Shown here one piece after another: positions 35,069-44,581 of a stretch of 64,000 nt of DNA. The first letter of the stretch is position 1. Each line of letters starts with the position of its first letter. The notes under the pieces were generated by a model that saw nothing but the letters and a program-made list of their open reading frames with translations, made no database searches and had not been told where the DNA came from. This stretch comes from an uncultured Lachnospiraceae bacterium. Lineage in GTDB: Bacteria > Bacillota > Clostridia > Lachnospirales > Lachnospiraceae. The translations under genes were made by a program, and so were the position numbers. The stretch lies in assembly GCA_947626395.1 (NCBI GenBank), contig CANQRU010000007.1, positions 25,991-89,990 of the forward strand, in the 5' to 3' direction.

Positions 35069-35097
35069 TTGTAAAATCGGTTCCGTCGTGATATACT
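35069..35097 (+). promoter_or_regulatory. Promoter of the beta-CASP nuclease gene
   Basis: TTGTAA (35069-35074) and TATACT (35092-35097) have a 17-base spacer, 38 bases before the start codon. Confidence 0.5.
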
Positions 35098-35134
35098 GAT
35101 TACAGGAATCGGAGAAGAAAGCGGGGACAGGCGT

Positions 35135-36754
35135 ATGAAGCTTACATTTATCGGAGCGGATCACGAAGTGACGGGAAGCTGCCATTATCTGGAATGCGGA
35201 CAGACGAAGCTTCTTGTGGACTGCGGTATGGAACAGGGAGTCAATGTATATGAGAACGCGGAGCTGCCGGTCAGTTATGCGCAGATCGACTATGTGCTCG
35301 TGACTCACGCCCATGTGGATCACACGGGCTACCTGCCGCTGATCTACGCGAGAGGATTCCGGGGGGAGATCATCACTACGGTCGCCACCGGCGATCTGTG
35401 CGGGATCATGCTCCGTGACAGCGCCCACATCCAGGAGATGGAGGCGGAGTGGAAGAACCGGAAGGCCCGACGGGCCGGCCGCGCGGAGGTGGATCCGCTT
35501 TATACGGTAAACGACGCGGAGGGAGCGCTTCAGCTTCTCAGAACGCAGGAATACGATGAGATCGTGAAGCTGAACGACGATATTTCCCTGCGTTTTACGG
35601 ACGCGGGACATCTGCTTGGTTCGGCGTCCATCGAGGTCTGGTGCCGTGAGGACGGCGTGGAGAAGAAGATCGTATTCTCCGGAGACATCGGCAATAAGCA
35701 TAAACCGCTGATCCGCGATCCCCAGTACATCGGCGAGGCGGATTATGTGGTCATGGAGTGTACCTACGGCGACCGCAGCCATGAGGTGGAAGGCGGCCGG
35801 AAGACCACGGAAGAACATATCGCGCGGTTTGCGAAGATCATCCAGGAGACGCTGGATAAGGGCGGCAACGTGGTGATCCCGGCGTTCGCGGTGGGGCGCA
35901 CCCAGGAGCTTCTGTATTTCCTGCGCAAGATCAAGCTGGACCATATGATCCAGGGCCACGACGGTTTTGAAGTCTATGTGGACAGCCCTCTGGCGATTGA
36001 AGCGACCCATGTGTTTAAGAAGAACCTGCTGCGCTGCTACGACGAGGAGACGAAGAAACTGGTGGAGCAGGGGATCAATCCCATCGAATTCCCCGGCCTC
36101 AGGCTGGCGGTCACCAGCGACGAGTCCAAGGCGATCAATTTCGATACGAAGCCGAAGGTGATCATTTCGGCGGCCGGCATGTGCGACGCGGGACGGATCC
36201 GCCATCATCTGAAGCATAATCTGTGGCGGCCGGAGTGCTGCGTGGTGTTTGCCGGCTATCAGGCGGCGGCGACCCTTGGCCGCGCCCTGATGGATGGGGC
36301 GGCGTCTGTGAAGATCTTCGGCGAGACCATCGATGTAGAAGCCAGGATCGCCGAACTTCCGGGCTTAAGCGGCCACGCGGACCGGGAAGGACTCCTGGAG
36401 TGGATCCGCGCGTTTCAGAAGAAGCCGCAGATGGTGTTCATGGTCCATGGCGAGGACAAGGTCTGCGATGTGTTCGCGGAGCAGTTAAACCGGGCGGAGA
36501 AGCTGACGGCGTCGGCGCCGTTTTCCGGTTCGGTCTATGATCTGGCAGCCGGCCGGTGGATTAAGCAGACCGAGGGCGTGCCGGTCGTGAAGGAGACCGC
36601 CGGGAAGAGGCGCGCCGACAGCGTATTCGCCAGACTCGTGGCGGCCGCGGAACGGCTCATGCAGGTCGTGCGGAAGAATGAAGGCGTATCGAACAAGGAT
36701 CTGGCGAAGTTCGCCGATCAGATCCATTCGCTGTGCGACAAGTGGGACCGGTAG
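35135..36754 (+). CDS. Metallo-beta-lactamase / beta-CASP RNA-processing exonuclease family protein
   Basis: A 539-residue metal-dependent hydrolase of the COG1236 (Ysh1/CPSF-like) type. The MBL domain shows THAHVDHTGYLPL (zinc motif HxHxDH, about residues 58-63), GHLLGSASIEVW and FSGDIGNKHKPLIRDP. The beta-CASP cap has ECTYGDRSHE, VVIPAFAVGRTQELL and ISAAGMCDAGRIRHHL, followed by LPGLSGHADREGLLEWI. Eukaryotic relatives cleave pre-mRNA 3' ends and bacterial ones act as RNases, so RNA turnover is the likely role. The last 70 residues form a helical tail. It is followed by rnhA at 54 bases, which may share its mRNA. Confidence 0.9.
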   Translation: MKLTFIGADHEVTGSCHYLECGQTKLLVDCGMEQGVNVYENAELPVSYAQIDYVLVTHAHVDHTGYLPLIYARGFRGEIITTVATGDLCGIMLRDSAHIQEMEAEWKNRKARRAGRAEVDPLYTVNDAEGALQLLRTQEYDEIVKLNDDISLRFTDAGHLLGSASIEVWCREDGVEKKIVFSGDIGNKHKPLIRDPQYIGEADYVVMECTYGDRSHEVEGGRKTTEEHIARFAKIIQETLDKGGNVVIPAFAVGRTQELLYFLRKIKLDHMIQGHDGFEVYVDSPLAIEATHVFKKNLLRCYDEETKKLVEQGINPIEFPGLRLAVTSDESKAINFDTKPKVIISAAGMCDAGRIRHHLKHNLWRPECCVVFAGYQAAATLGRALMDGAASVKIFGETIDVEARIAELPGLSGHADREGLLEWIRAFQKKPQMVFMVHGEDKVCDVFAEQLNRAEKLTASAPFSGSVYDLAAGRWIKQTEGVPVVKETAGKRRADSVFARLVAAAERLMQVVRKNEGVSNKDLAKFADQIHSLCDKWDR

Positions 36755-36808
36755 GGATGTATGCGGCAGAAGCCGGACTGTAAGGCAGAATAAGGGAGAA
36801 TAAGCGAT

Positions 36809-37297
36809 ATGGGAAAAGTAATGATCTATACGGACGGCGCCGCCCGGGGCAACCCCGACGGCCCCGGAGGCTACGGGACCATTCTTCAGTATACGGACAG
36901 GAAAGGCGACGTATATGAGAAATGTATTTCCGCAGGCTACGAGCGCACCACGAACAACCGTATGGAACTGATGGCCGCCATCGCCGGCCTGGAAGCGCTC
37001 AACCGTCCCTGCGAGGTGGAGATCTATTCGGATTCCCGGTACCTGACCGACGCCTTTAACCAGGGCTGGATCGACAACTGGGTCAGCAATAACTGGCGGC
37101 GCGGCAAAAGCGGTCCGGTGAAGAACATCGACCTGTGGGAGAGGCTCCTTGCGGCCAAACGCTGCCACCGGGTGACGTTTATCTGGGTGAAAGGCCATGC
37201 GGGGAATCCTTTAAATGAACGGTGCGACCTTCTGGCGACTTCGGCGGCGGACGGCAGCGATCTGCTGGTGGATGAAGGCGTGGAGGAAGCGCTGTAA
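36809..37297 (+). CDS. rnhA: Ribonuclease HI
   Basis: A 162-residue RNase HI, which cleaves the RNA strand in RNA-DNA hybrids. All four acidic catalytic residues are present: Asp in [11 protein letters not shown], Glu in NNRMELMA, Asp in YSDSRYL and Asp in NERCDLLA, together with the catalytic-loop His in VKGHAGNP. Length is normal for the bacterial type. Start ATG 36809 is preceded by AAGGGAGAA. Location after the beta-CASP nuclease gives a small nucleic-acid-metabolism cluster. Confidence 0.95.
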   Translation: MGKVMIYTDGAARGNPDGPGGYGTILQYTDRKGDVYEKCISAGYERTTNNRMELMAAIAGLEALNRPCEVEIYSDSRYLTDAFNQGWIDNWVSNNWRRGKSGPVKNIDLWERLLAAKRCHRVTFIWVKGHAGNPLNERCDLLATSAADGSDLLVDEGVEEAL

Positions 37298-37341
37298 GGG
37301 CATAGAAATACAAAATCAGTACGCAGGAGTAAGTAGTCGGT

Positions 37342-38826
37342 ATGCTGTTTAATTCGCTGGAGTTCCTGATCTTTTTTCCGATCGTTGTAATCGTGTTTTT
37401 CGCTGTTCCGAAGAGATGGAAGAATCTGTGGCTTCTGGCGGCCAGCTATTATTTTTATATGTGCTGGAACGCCAGATATGCCCTGCTTCTGCTTTTTTCC
37501 ACAGCGGTTACCTATTTAAGCGGACTCCTCATGGATCGGGTCCAGAAAAGCGGCCTCTCCAGGAGACGGAAAGAAAACCGCAAGAAGGCGGTCGTAGCCG
37601 TCAGCCTCTTTCTGAACCTGTTCATCCTTTTCTATTTCAAATATATCAATTTCGCTCTGGAGACGCTTAAGCAGCTCTTTGCGCTGATCCATATCGAACT
37701 TCATGTGCCGTTCTTCGACGTGCTTCTTCCGGTAGGGATCTCGTTCTATATCTTTCAGGCGCTCGGTTATACCATGGATGTATACCGTGAGAAGATCTCC
37801 GCCGAGAGAAATTTCTTCCAGTACGCGCTGTTTGTCTCGTTCTTCCCGCAGCTGGTGGCGGGTCCCATCGAACGTTCCGGAAACCTCTTAAAGCAGCTTA
37901 AGGATCCGAAGCCGTTCGATTATGATTCGGTTCGTACCGGCCTTCTGCTTATGCTTTGGGGACTGTTCTTAAAAGTGGTGATCAGCGACCGGTGCGCGGT
38001 CCTTGTCAATACCGTCTATGGCGATTATCAGAACTTTCAGGGGTATGGCCTGATTCTTGCCAACCTCCTGTTTGGCGTACAGATATACTGCGATTTTATG
38101 GGATATTCGGTCGTCGCGAAAGGCGCGGCCTGCGTTATGGGATATGAGCTGATGGATAATTTTTCACAGCCGTATCTGGCTGCGTCCATCCGCGATTTCT
38201 GGCGCCGCTGGCATATATCCCTAAGCTCCTGGCTGCGGGATTATCTTTATATTCCGCTTGGCGGGAGCCGCGGAGGGCGTCTTAAGAAATACAGGAACCT
38301 CCTGATCACCTTTCTCGTAAGCGGACTGTGGCACGGGGCAAAATTCACGTTTCTGATCTGGGGAGGTTTACACGGCGTCTTTCAGATCGCGGAGGATCTT
38401 GCGGCGCCCATGTGGGCGAAGCTCCGGCAGATCCTGGGGATCCGCGACGGCAATATCTTCTGCCGGATCCTCGGAATTGTCAAAACCTTCGTTCTTGTAG
38501 AAATAAGCTGGGTGTTCTTCCGCGCGGAGTCGGTTTCTTCCGCGCTCTGGATCCTCAGAAACAGTTTTGTGCTGACGGATCTTACCTATTTTCTTCAGAC
38601 AGACCGTCTGCGGCTGGGATTTAACGGCACGAATCTGCTGATCCTGCTTCTGGCCCTGTGCGTCCTTGCGGTTTCCGAGATCATGAAGGAAATGAAGATC
38701 CAGCCGCTTAAATGGCTCTCATCCAGGAATTTCCTGATCCGTTACTGCGTCTACTGGGGCGCCATGCTGTTCCTTCTGGGTTCCATGAATATCATGGGAC
38801 AGGAATTCATTTATTTTCAGTTCTAG
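37342..38826 (+). CDS. MBOAT-family O-acyltransferase (AlgI/DltB-like)
   Basis: A 494-residue membrane-bound O-acyltransferase with about ten to eleven hydrophobic segments. The family core is clear: FPQLVAGPIERSGNLLKQL near residue 175, DFWRRWHISLSSWLRDYLYI near 290 and SGLWHGAKFTFLIWGGLHG near 330 with the catalytic His. Such proteins move acyl (usually acetyl) groups across the membrane to a polysaccharide partner. The gene directly downstream encodes a secreted-side SGNH-like protein, the usual partner arrangement of AlgI/AlgX or PatA/PatB. The target polymer (cell-wall glycan, teichoic acid or exopolysaccharide) is unknown. Confidence 0.93.
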   Translation: MLFNSLEFLIFFPIVVIVFFAVPKRWKNLWLLAASYYFYMCWNARYALLLLFSTAVTYLSGLLMDRVQKSGLSRRRKENRKKAVVAVSLFLNLFILFYFKYINFALETLKQLFALIHIELHVPFFDVLLPVGISFYIFQALGYTMDVYREKISAERNFFQYALFVSFFPQLVAGPIERSGNLLKQLKDPKPFDYDSVRTGLLLMLWGLFLKVVISDRCAVLVNTVYGDYQNFQGYGLILANLLFGVQIYCDFMGYSVVAKGAACVMGYELMDNFSQPYLAASIRDFWRRWHISLSSWLRDYLYIPLGGSRGGRLKKYRNLLITFLVSGLWHGAKFTFLIWGGLHGVFQIAEDLAAPMWAKLRQILGIRDGNIFCRILGIVKTFVLVEISWVFFRAESVSSALWILRNSFVLTDLTYFLQTDRLRLGFNGTNLLILLLALCVLAVSEIMKEMKIQPLKWLSSRNFLIRYCVYWGAMLFLLGSMNIMGQEFIYFQF

Positions 38827-38837
38827 GGAGGAGAGGC

Positions 38838-40211
38838 ATGAAGAATCTGCTGAAGCTGGCGATAAAATGTTTGCTGGTATGTCTTCCGATGATCGTCGTG
38901 ACCGTTTATCTGCGGTGGCAGCCGTTTAATTATGTGGATGGCGAGGCGCCTTATTATATATGGAACCGGGATCAGGCGCGGCAGGAATCGGAGACTTACT
39001 ATGAAACGATCATCCTGGGCGATTCCGTAGCCAATTCCGCTTTTCTGCCGGAAGTACTCTCGGACGGCACGATCAACATGGCGCTGGGCGGGATGACGCC
39101 GGTCGAAAGTTATTATGTGATGGAGGAATGGCTGGCCAGTCATCCGGCGCCGAAGGCGTGCTATATCGCGTATCAGGATATTCATCTTCAGCAGGATGAA
39201 TGCTTCTGGCCCAGATTTATGTACTCCCACAGGCTGTCTCCGGCGCAGGGCCTTGAGATCCTGGCCTGCGCGCGCAGATATGAATGCAGCGGGATCTCTT
39301 CGCCGACGGCCTTTTCTGATTTCCTGTCTTACGAACTTTATCTGCCGAACAAATATATGACTTCGCTGGTGAATGCCGGGCTGAAAGGCCGGCGCGCCTT
39401 TAATGAGACCGTGTACGAATTAAATGAGCTGCACAGGGGCAGGTACATCGGAAGCTATTTTCAGGATTACCAGGAAGGGACGGAACCCGCCGTATACGAG
39501 CATTTTCAGACGGATCCGATGATCGACTTTTATTACAGAAAACTGATCGGGCTGTGTATGGAAAACGGGATCAGGGTGCGGCTGATCAAGCCTCCGATGC
39601 CGGATAATTCCGTCTGTACGGACACCTACCGCGAAGAATTCCGGGCGTATTACGCGGGACTTGCGGAGGAGTATCCGGAAATTACGGTCGACTGGTTCGA
39701 TCCCTGCGGGACGGTCTATTTCTCGGATGCCGTGCACATTAATCCGAGGGGATCGCTGAAGCTCAGCGAAGAGATCAGGAACCGTTATCCGGAGGACTTC
39801 TCCGGTTCGGATCTCTCAGAAAGACAGAAAGAAGGACTGAATGATTATATAAGATATGAAAAACTGCCTGACCAGCTGCGCCCGTGGCTGGAGAACCGGG
39901 ACTATATCCTGCTTTGCTGGGATGCGGACGGCGTTTTTCCGACGGAAGAATGGGAGGCGGAGCTTCCGTGCATAAGCGCCTGCTATGGAAATCCTTCCGC
40001 GGATCAGGAACTGCAGTACGTTCTCACGGATGCCGAAGGCGCGATAAAGGTTCGGTGTGAGCGCATGGAGGATCCGGTGTTCTGGACAAGGCCGGAGCCT
40101 GAGACCTTCAGCATGATGGTCCTGGATCCGGACCGGCGGATCGTACACTGGCAGGATTACCGGCGGGACGGGGAGCAGTATGTCGTCTGCGCCGATCGCA
40201 TGACGGAGTAG
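38838..40211 (+). CDS. SGNH-like membrane-anchored protein, partner of the MBOAT acyltransferase
   Basis: A 457-residue protein with one N-terminal membrane anchor (LAIKCLLVCLPMIVVTVYL) and an extracytoplasmic domain. ETIILGDSVANSAF near residue 58 is the GDS block of SGNH hydrolases/acetyltransferases and FSDAVHINPRG near 300 is the DxxH block; both catalytic elements are therefore present. The last 110 residues are a separate, weakly conserved domain. Start ATG 38838 follows GGAGGAGAGG, 11 bases after the MBOAT stop. By analogy with AlgX/DltD/PatB partners it should transfer the acyl group to an extracellular glycan. No signal for a specific target. Confidence 0.75.
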   Translation: MKNLLKLAIKCLLVCLPMIVVTVYLRWQPFNYVDGEAPYYIWNRDQARQESETYYETIILGDSVANSAFLPEVLSDGTINMALGGMTPVESYYVMEEWLASHPAPKACYIAYQDIHLQQDECFWPRFMYSHRLSPAQGLEILACARRYECSGISSPTAFSDFLSYELYLPNKYMTSLVNAGLKGRRAFNETVYELNELHRGRYIGSYFQDYQEGTEPAVYEHFQTDPMIDFYYRKLIGLCMENGIRVRLIKPPMPDNSVCTDTYREEFRAYYAGLAEEYPEITVDWFDPCGTVYFSDAVHINPRGSLKLSEEIRNRYPEDFSGSDLSERQKEGLNDYIRYEKLPDQLRPWLENRDYILLCWDADGVFPTEEWEAELPCISACYGNPSADQELQYVLTDAEGAIKVRCERMEDPVFWTRPEPETFSMMVLDPDRRIVHWQDYRRDGEQYVVCADRMTE

Positions 40212-40400
40212 AAAGAGACGCGAACGGAAAATATTTAAGATTGAATTACAAAATATTACTATTTTTTGCGGACTATTCCATTTTTATCTGCTTTATGCTA
40301 TGGTAGATTCAGAGGATTGTTTCTGCTTCCCGGAAAGACTGCGGAAGCGCCGTGATGCTTCGCGAGGGCAGGGATATACGGGAGACTTTGAGGGATAAGA

Positions 40401-41387
40401 ATGAGAGACCGTAAAATTTTGTATATTTTGCTTCTGACGGTCGTGATCGGAAGCGCCGTCACGGTCTGTACCAGTTTTTTGACGGGCGGTATGAACCGGG
40501 CCGGACAGGTGACCGTGACGCTGGCGGGCGGAGCGGAAAAGGACGGCGCCGCAGACAGTGCCGCCGGACGGACTTCCGGCGAAGATACCGCAGAGACTGA
40601 GGAGGGCGGTATGGAGCTGGCGGAGAACCCGCGGACGCAGGAGACGGCAGCGAAAGATTCTACGTCTGTGGAGACGCAGCCGCAGGAGAACGATGCGGAC
40701 GCGGAGGAGGCGGCAGAAACCGGCGAAGCGGAACCGGCGGCTGCAGAAGAGAACACGGTACAGGCGCAGGCGGACGCGGACGGTACTGCGGATGCGGCAG
40801 CCCCGGAAGAGGCGTCGGAATATGCTGCCGCTGTTTCGGACGATTCTGCCGTGTCTCAGAAAAACGGGGAGATTGCTTATGTGAAAGCGAATGCCCAGCA
40901 GGTAGCTCTGTCGCCGCTTGAGACAGCGGCCGCGGCGGAAGCGGCTGGTCAGACTTTCGCAGTCGCGGGCGGCGAAAGCCCCGACGGGGGGGCGCTTCCG
41001 GACGGGGATAACCCCTATCTTAAGAGGCTGAAAGAACTGGACGCGCAGATCCAGAAGAGCCGCGAATTCCAGAATGTGCCGAATACCGCTGCCGGGAGCA
41101 ATACGCTTGCGAAGAACGCGGCAGGCAATGAGCTGAAGCTGTGGGACAGCGAACTGAGCACGATCTATAATGAGATACTTAAGATCCTGGATGAGAAGCA
41201 GGCGCAGGAACTGGTAGCCGCTGAACGTCAGTGGATGAAAAGCCGCGACGCGGCCGCAGTGGAAGCGGCGAAGAATTCGGCGGGCGGTTCGCTGGAAAGC
41301 GTGGAGTACACTGCCTCGCTGGCAGAGACCACCAGAACGAGGGCGTATGAACTGGTGAACCAGTACGCGTCGGTGCTGACAGAGTGA
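40401..41387 (+). CDS. Membrane-anchored protein with low-complexity linker and C-terminal LprI/DUF1311-like domain
   Basis: A 328-residue protein. An N-terminal membrane segment (about 6-27) is followed by roughly 150 residues of Ala/Glu/Thr/Asp-rich low-complexity sequence, a second partly disordered part, and a C-terminal domain from about residue 240. That domain, with LWDSELSTIYNEILKIL, AAERQWMKSRDAAAVEAAKN and SLAETTRTRAYEL, resembles the lysozyme-inhibitor LprI / DUF1311 family, although the Cys pair of typical members is missing. It should be exposed outside the membrane on a flexible stalk. Protection against host lysozyme is a possible role by family only. A good terminator follows. 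Confidence 0.65.
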   Translation: MRDRKILYILLLTVVIGSAVTVCTSFLTGGMNRAGQVTVTLAGGAEKDGAADSAAGRTSGEDTAETEEGGMELAENPRTQETAAKDSTSVETQPQENDADAEEAAETGEAEPAAAEENTVQAQADADGTADAAAPEEASEYAAAVSDDSAVSQKNGEIAYVKANAQQVALSPLETAAAAEAAGQTFAVAGGESPDGGALPDGDNPYLKRLKELDAQIQKSREFQNVPNTAAGSNTLAKNAAGNELKLWDSELSTIYNEILKILDEKQAQELVAAERQWMKSRDAAAVEAAKNSAGGSLESVEYTASLAETTRTRAYELVNQYASVLTE

Positions 41388-41403
41388 GACGAAGAGCAGA
41401 TGA

Positions 41404-41426
41404 GGCGGCCGGGAGGCCGCCTTTTT
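41404..41426 (+). terminator. Terminator after the LprI-like gene
   Basis: GGCGGCC (41404-41410), loop GGGA, GGCCGCC (41415-41421), then TTTTT. Confidence 0.88.
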
Positions 41427-41531
41427 CAGAGGGACTTTTTTCGTTCCCTGTCTTGCTAAATCCGATTTCTTGTGATAGGATAGGGAATGATTGAAAATCT
41501 GGCAGAACAGACGGAAAAGGAGGCAGTGCGT

Positions 41532-41687
41532 ATGGCGGCGATTTTGGGAAGCATCGTGAGCGATGTGATCGGAATGGTCATATTAGGAGCCGTGGCGGTG
41601 GCCGGCATCATCTGCGGGAAGAAATTCCGCGATAAGAAGGACGCTGAGAAGGCGGCGAAGGCCGCGTCAGCGGAACAGAAGCAGTAA
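41532..41687 (+). CDS. Small single-span membrane protein, unknown function
   Basis: A 51-residue protein with one transmembrane segment (VIGMVILGAVAVAGIIC) followed by a Lys/Ala-rich cytoplasmic tail. ATG 41532 is preferred because AAAGGAGG lies 8 bases ahead; an in-frame ATG 41487 would give 66 residues but has a weaker site. I recognise no family. It ends 36 bases before alaS and may be co-transcribed with it. Confidence 0.6.
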   Translation: MAAILGSIVSDVIGMVILGAVAVAGIICGKKFRDKKDAEKAAKAASAEQKQ

Positions 41688-41723
41688 CTGCCGGAAAGTA
41701 ACGATAACTGGAGGATGATACAA

Positions 41724-44366
41724 TTGGAAAAGTATGGCGTTAATGAACTCAGGAAGATGTTCCTGGAATTTTTTGAGAGCAAGGGCCATCTGGCGATGAA
41801 GAGCTTCTCGCTGGTGCCCCATAACGATAACAGCCTTCTGCTGATCAATTCCGGCATGGCTCCCTTAAAGCCCTATTTCACGGGCCAGGAGATCCCGCCG
41901 CGCCGCAGGGTAACTACCTGCCAGAAGTGCATCCGCACCGGCGACATCGAGAATATCGGCAAGACCGCACGCCACGGCACCTTCTTCGAGATGCTGGGCA
42001 ATTTCTCGTTCGGCGATTATTTTAAGAATGAGGCCATCGCATGGTCCTGGGAATTCCTGACGGAAGTGGTCGGACTGGATCCGGAACGGCTGTATCCGTC
42101 GGTCTACATGGACGACGACGAGGCCTACGAGATCTGGAACAAGAAGATCGGCGTACCCGCTGAGAAGATCTTCCGCTTCGGCAAGGAGGACAACTTCTGG
42201 GAGCACGGGGCAGGTCCCTGCGGTCCATGTTCCGAGATTTACTACGACCGCGGCGAGAAATACGGCTGCGGCAAGCCGACCTGCACCGTGGGCTGCGACT
42301 GCGACCGCTATATCGAGGTCTGGAACAACGTATTTACCCAGTTCGACAACGACGGCCACGGCAATTATACTGAGCTGAAGCAGAAGAACATCGACACCGG
42401 CATGGGCCTGGAGCGTCTGGCTGTCGTCGTTCAGGACGTGGATTCCTTGTTCACCGTGGATACGAACAAGGCGCTTCTGGACGAGGTCTGCGCGATGGCG
42501 CACACGACCTACCAGGCGGATGAGAAGAAGGATGTATCCCTGCGCATCATTGCCGACCATGTGAAGAGCTGTACCTTCATGATCTCCGACGGCATCATGC
42601 CCAGCAACGAAGGCCGCGGCTACGTGCTGCGCCGACTTCTGCGCCGCGCCGCCCGTCACGGACGGATCCTCGGCATCGAGGGACGTTTCATGGCGGAGCT
42701 GGCCAAGACGGTCATCGAGCTGTCCAAGGGCGGTTATCCGGAGCTGGAAGAGAAGAAGGTCATGATCTTAAAGGTCCTGTCCGAGGAGGAGGAGAAGTTC
42801 AATAAGACCATCGACCAGGGCCTTGAGATCCTTGGCGAGATGGAGCAGAAGATGGTGTCGGAAGGCGGTACGGTGCTGTCGGGCGCAGACGCGTTCAAGC
42901 TTTATGATACGTACGGCTTCCCGCTGGATCTGACGATCGAGATCCTGGAGGAGAAGAATTTTAAAGTCGATGAGGAAGGCTTTGCGGCCGCCATGAAGGA
43001 GCAGCGGGAGAAAGCCCGCGCGGCCCGCAAGACCACCAACTATATGGGCGCTGACGTGACGGTCTATCAGTCGATCCCGGCCGAGATCACGACGAAGTTC
43101 GTCGGCTATGACCGTCTGATCCATGATTCGAAGATCACGGTGCTGACCACGGAAGACGAGATCGTGGAGGCGCTGACCGACGGTGAGAACGGAACCATCA
43201 TCGTGGAAGAGACGCCGTTCTACGGTACCATGGGCGGCCAGCAGGCCGATGTCGGCGTGATCGAGAGCACATCCGGTACCTTTACCGTGAAGGATACGAT
43301 CCATCTGCAGGGCGGCAAGGTAGGCCATGTGGGCGTGATGACGAGCGGTATGTTCAAAGTCGGCGATGTCGTGACGCTTAAGGTGGACGAGGCTAACCGC
43401 GCTTCTACCTGTAAGAACCACAGCGCGACCCATCTGCTCCAGAAGGCGCTGCGCACGGTTCTGGGAGACCATGTGGAGCAGGCCGGTTCCTATGTGGACG
43501 CCGGGCGTCTGCGTTTCGACTTCACGCATTTCTCCGCGATGACGGCGGAGGAGCTTAGGCAGGTGGAGGATCTGGTGAACCAGGAGATCCGGGAGTCGCT
43601 TCCGGTGGTGACCCAGGAGATGAGCCTGGACGAGGCCAAGAAGACCGGCGCCATGGCTCTCTTCGGTGAGAAATACGGCGAGAAGGTCCGCGTGGTGAAG
43701 ATGGGCGATTTCTCCATCGAGCTGTGCGGTGGCACCCATGTGGGCAATACGGGCGTCATTTCCCAGTTCAAGATCCTCTCGGAGACCGGCATCGCGGCCG
43801 GCGTCCGCAGGATCGAGGCTCTGACCGGGGAAGGACTGACGGCTTATTATAAGGGCGTAGAGGAGCAGCTTCATGAGGCGGTGAAGACGGCCAAGACGAC
43901 GCCGGCGGAACTGACGAAGAAGATCGAATCCATGCTGGAGGAGATCCGTACCCTGCGCTCGGAGAATGAGAAGCTTAAGAGCAAGTTGGCTAACAGCGCC
44001 ATGGGCGACGTGATGAGCCAGGTGAAGGAGATCGGCGGCGTGAAGACGCTGATCACCAAGGTCGCCGACGTGGATATGAACGGCCTTCGTAATCTGGGCG
44101 ACCAGATGAAGGAGAAGCTGGGAGAAGGCATCATTGTCATCGCTTCGACCCAGGGCGGCAAGGTGAACCTGATGGCTACGGCTACGGACGCGGCGCAGAA
44201 GGCGGGCGCCCACGCCGGCAATCTGATCAAAGCCATCGCCGGACTGGTCGGCGGAGGCGGCGGCGGACGGCCGAATATGGCTCAGGCGGGCGGCAAGGAT
44301 CCGTCCGGCATCGAGAAAGCGCTTGAGAAAGCCGCTGAGGTGCTGAAGGAGCAGCTGAACGGCTGA
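41724..44366 (+). CDS. alaS: Alanine-tRNA ligase
   Basis: An 880-residue alanyl-tRNA synthetase, charging tRNA-Ala with alanine. The catalytic domain opens YGVNELRKMFLEFFESKGHL and includes TCQKCIRTGDIENIGKTARH. The editing domain has the zinc motif HSATHLLQ (HxxxH) and CGGTHV. The C-terminal oligomerisation region (from about residue 700) ends in a Gly-rich GGGGGGRPNMAQAGG segment. The start is taken as TTG 41724: GGAGG ends 9 bases ahead, and homologues begin at the matching residue. An in-frame ATG at 41715 touches the GGAGG and would be poorly initiated. No T-box structure was seen in the upstream gap. Confidence 0.97.
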   Translation: MEKYGVNELRKMFLEFFESKGHLAMKSFSLVPHNDNSLLLINSGMAPLKPYFTGQEIPPRRRVTTCQKCIRTGDIENIGKTARHGTFFEMLGNFSFGDYFKNEAIAWSWEFLTEVVGLDPERLYPSVYMDDDEAYEIWNKKIGVPAEKIFRFGKEDNFWEHGAGPCGPCSEIYYDRGEKYGCGKPTCTVGCDCDRYIEVWNNVFTQFDNDGHGNYTELKQKNIDTGMGLERLAVVVQDVDSLFTVDTNKALLDEVCAMAHTTYQADEKKDVSLRIIADHVKSCTFMISDGIMPSNEGRGYVLRRLLRRAARHGRILGIEGRFMAELAKTVIELSKGGYPELEEKKVMILKVLSEEEEKFNKTIDQGLEILGEMEQKMVSEGGTVLSGADAFKLYDTYGFPLDLTIEILEEKNFKVDEEGFAAAMKEQREKARAARKTTNYMGADVTVYQSIPAEITTKFVGYDRLIHDSKITVLTTEDEIVEALTDGENGTIIVEETPFYGTMGGQQADVGVIESTSGTFTVKDTIHLQGGKVGHVGVMTSGMFKVGDVVTLKVDEANRASTCKNHSATHLLQKALRTVLGDHVEQAGSYVDAGRLRFDFTHFSAMTAEELRQVEDLVNQEIRESLPVVTQEMSLDEAKKTGAMALFGEKYGEKVRVVKMGDFSIELCGGTHVGNTGVISQFKILSETGIAAGVRRIEALTGEGLTAYYKGVEEQLHEAVKTAKTTPAELTKKIESMLEEIRTLRSENEKLKSKLANSAMGDVMSQVKEIGGVKTLITKVADVDMNGLRNLGDQMKEKLGEGIIVIASTQGGKVNLMATATDAAQKAGAHAGNLIKAIAGLVGGGGGGRPNMAQAGGKDPSGIEKALEKAAEVLKEQLNG

Positions 44367-44477
44367 TCATTGTCTGATAATTGGGTATTGTCCGGGATAT
44401 CGGGACATCGTTTTGCGTCCCGGCCGGACAGACATTGACGAAATCATGAAAAAGTCGTCTTCTGTGAAAAAAACCAG

Positions 44478-44506
44478 TTGACGAATGACAATTTTGTGGT
44501 TATAAT
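44478..44506 (+). promoter_or_regulatory. Promoter of rpsU
   Basis: TTGACG (44478-44483) and TATAAT (44501-44506) are 17 bases apart, about 75 bases before the rpsU start. Confidence 0.75.
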
Positions 44507-44531
44507 CATGACAGTGCTAGGAATACCCAAA

Positions 44532-44560
44532 CAGTTGTATTGTGCACAAATTAGCAACTG
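44532..44560 (+). promoter_or_regulatory. Leader hairpin before the rpsU ribosome-binding site
   Basis: CAGTTG (44532-44537) pairs with CAACTG (44555-44560), enclosing the palindrome TTGTGCACAA. The GGAGGGAGG starts directly after the stem, so the fold may tune translation. Confidence 0.45.
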
Positions 44561-44581
44561 GAGGGAGGTTAGGTGTGAGCG

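Noticed and set aside
41427..41723. T-box riboswitch before alaS
   Set aside because: No T-box consensus or antiterminator fold could be seen; a small gene fills most of the region.
42768..44213. 481-codon reverse-strand ORF inside alaS
   Set aside because: alaS is unmistakable; the antisense frame is rich in His/Leu/Arg without any motif.
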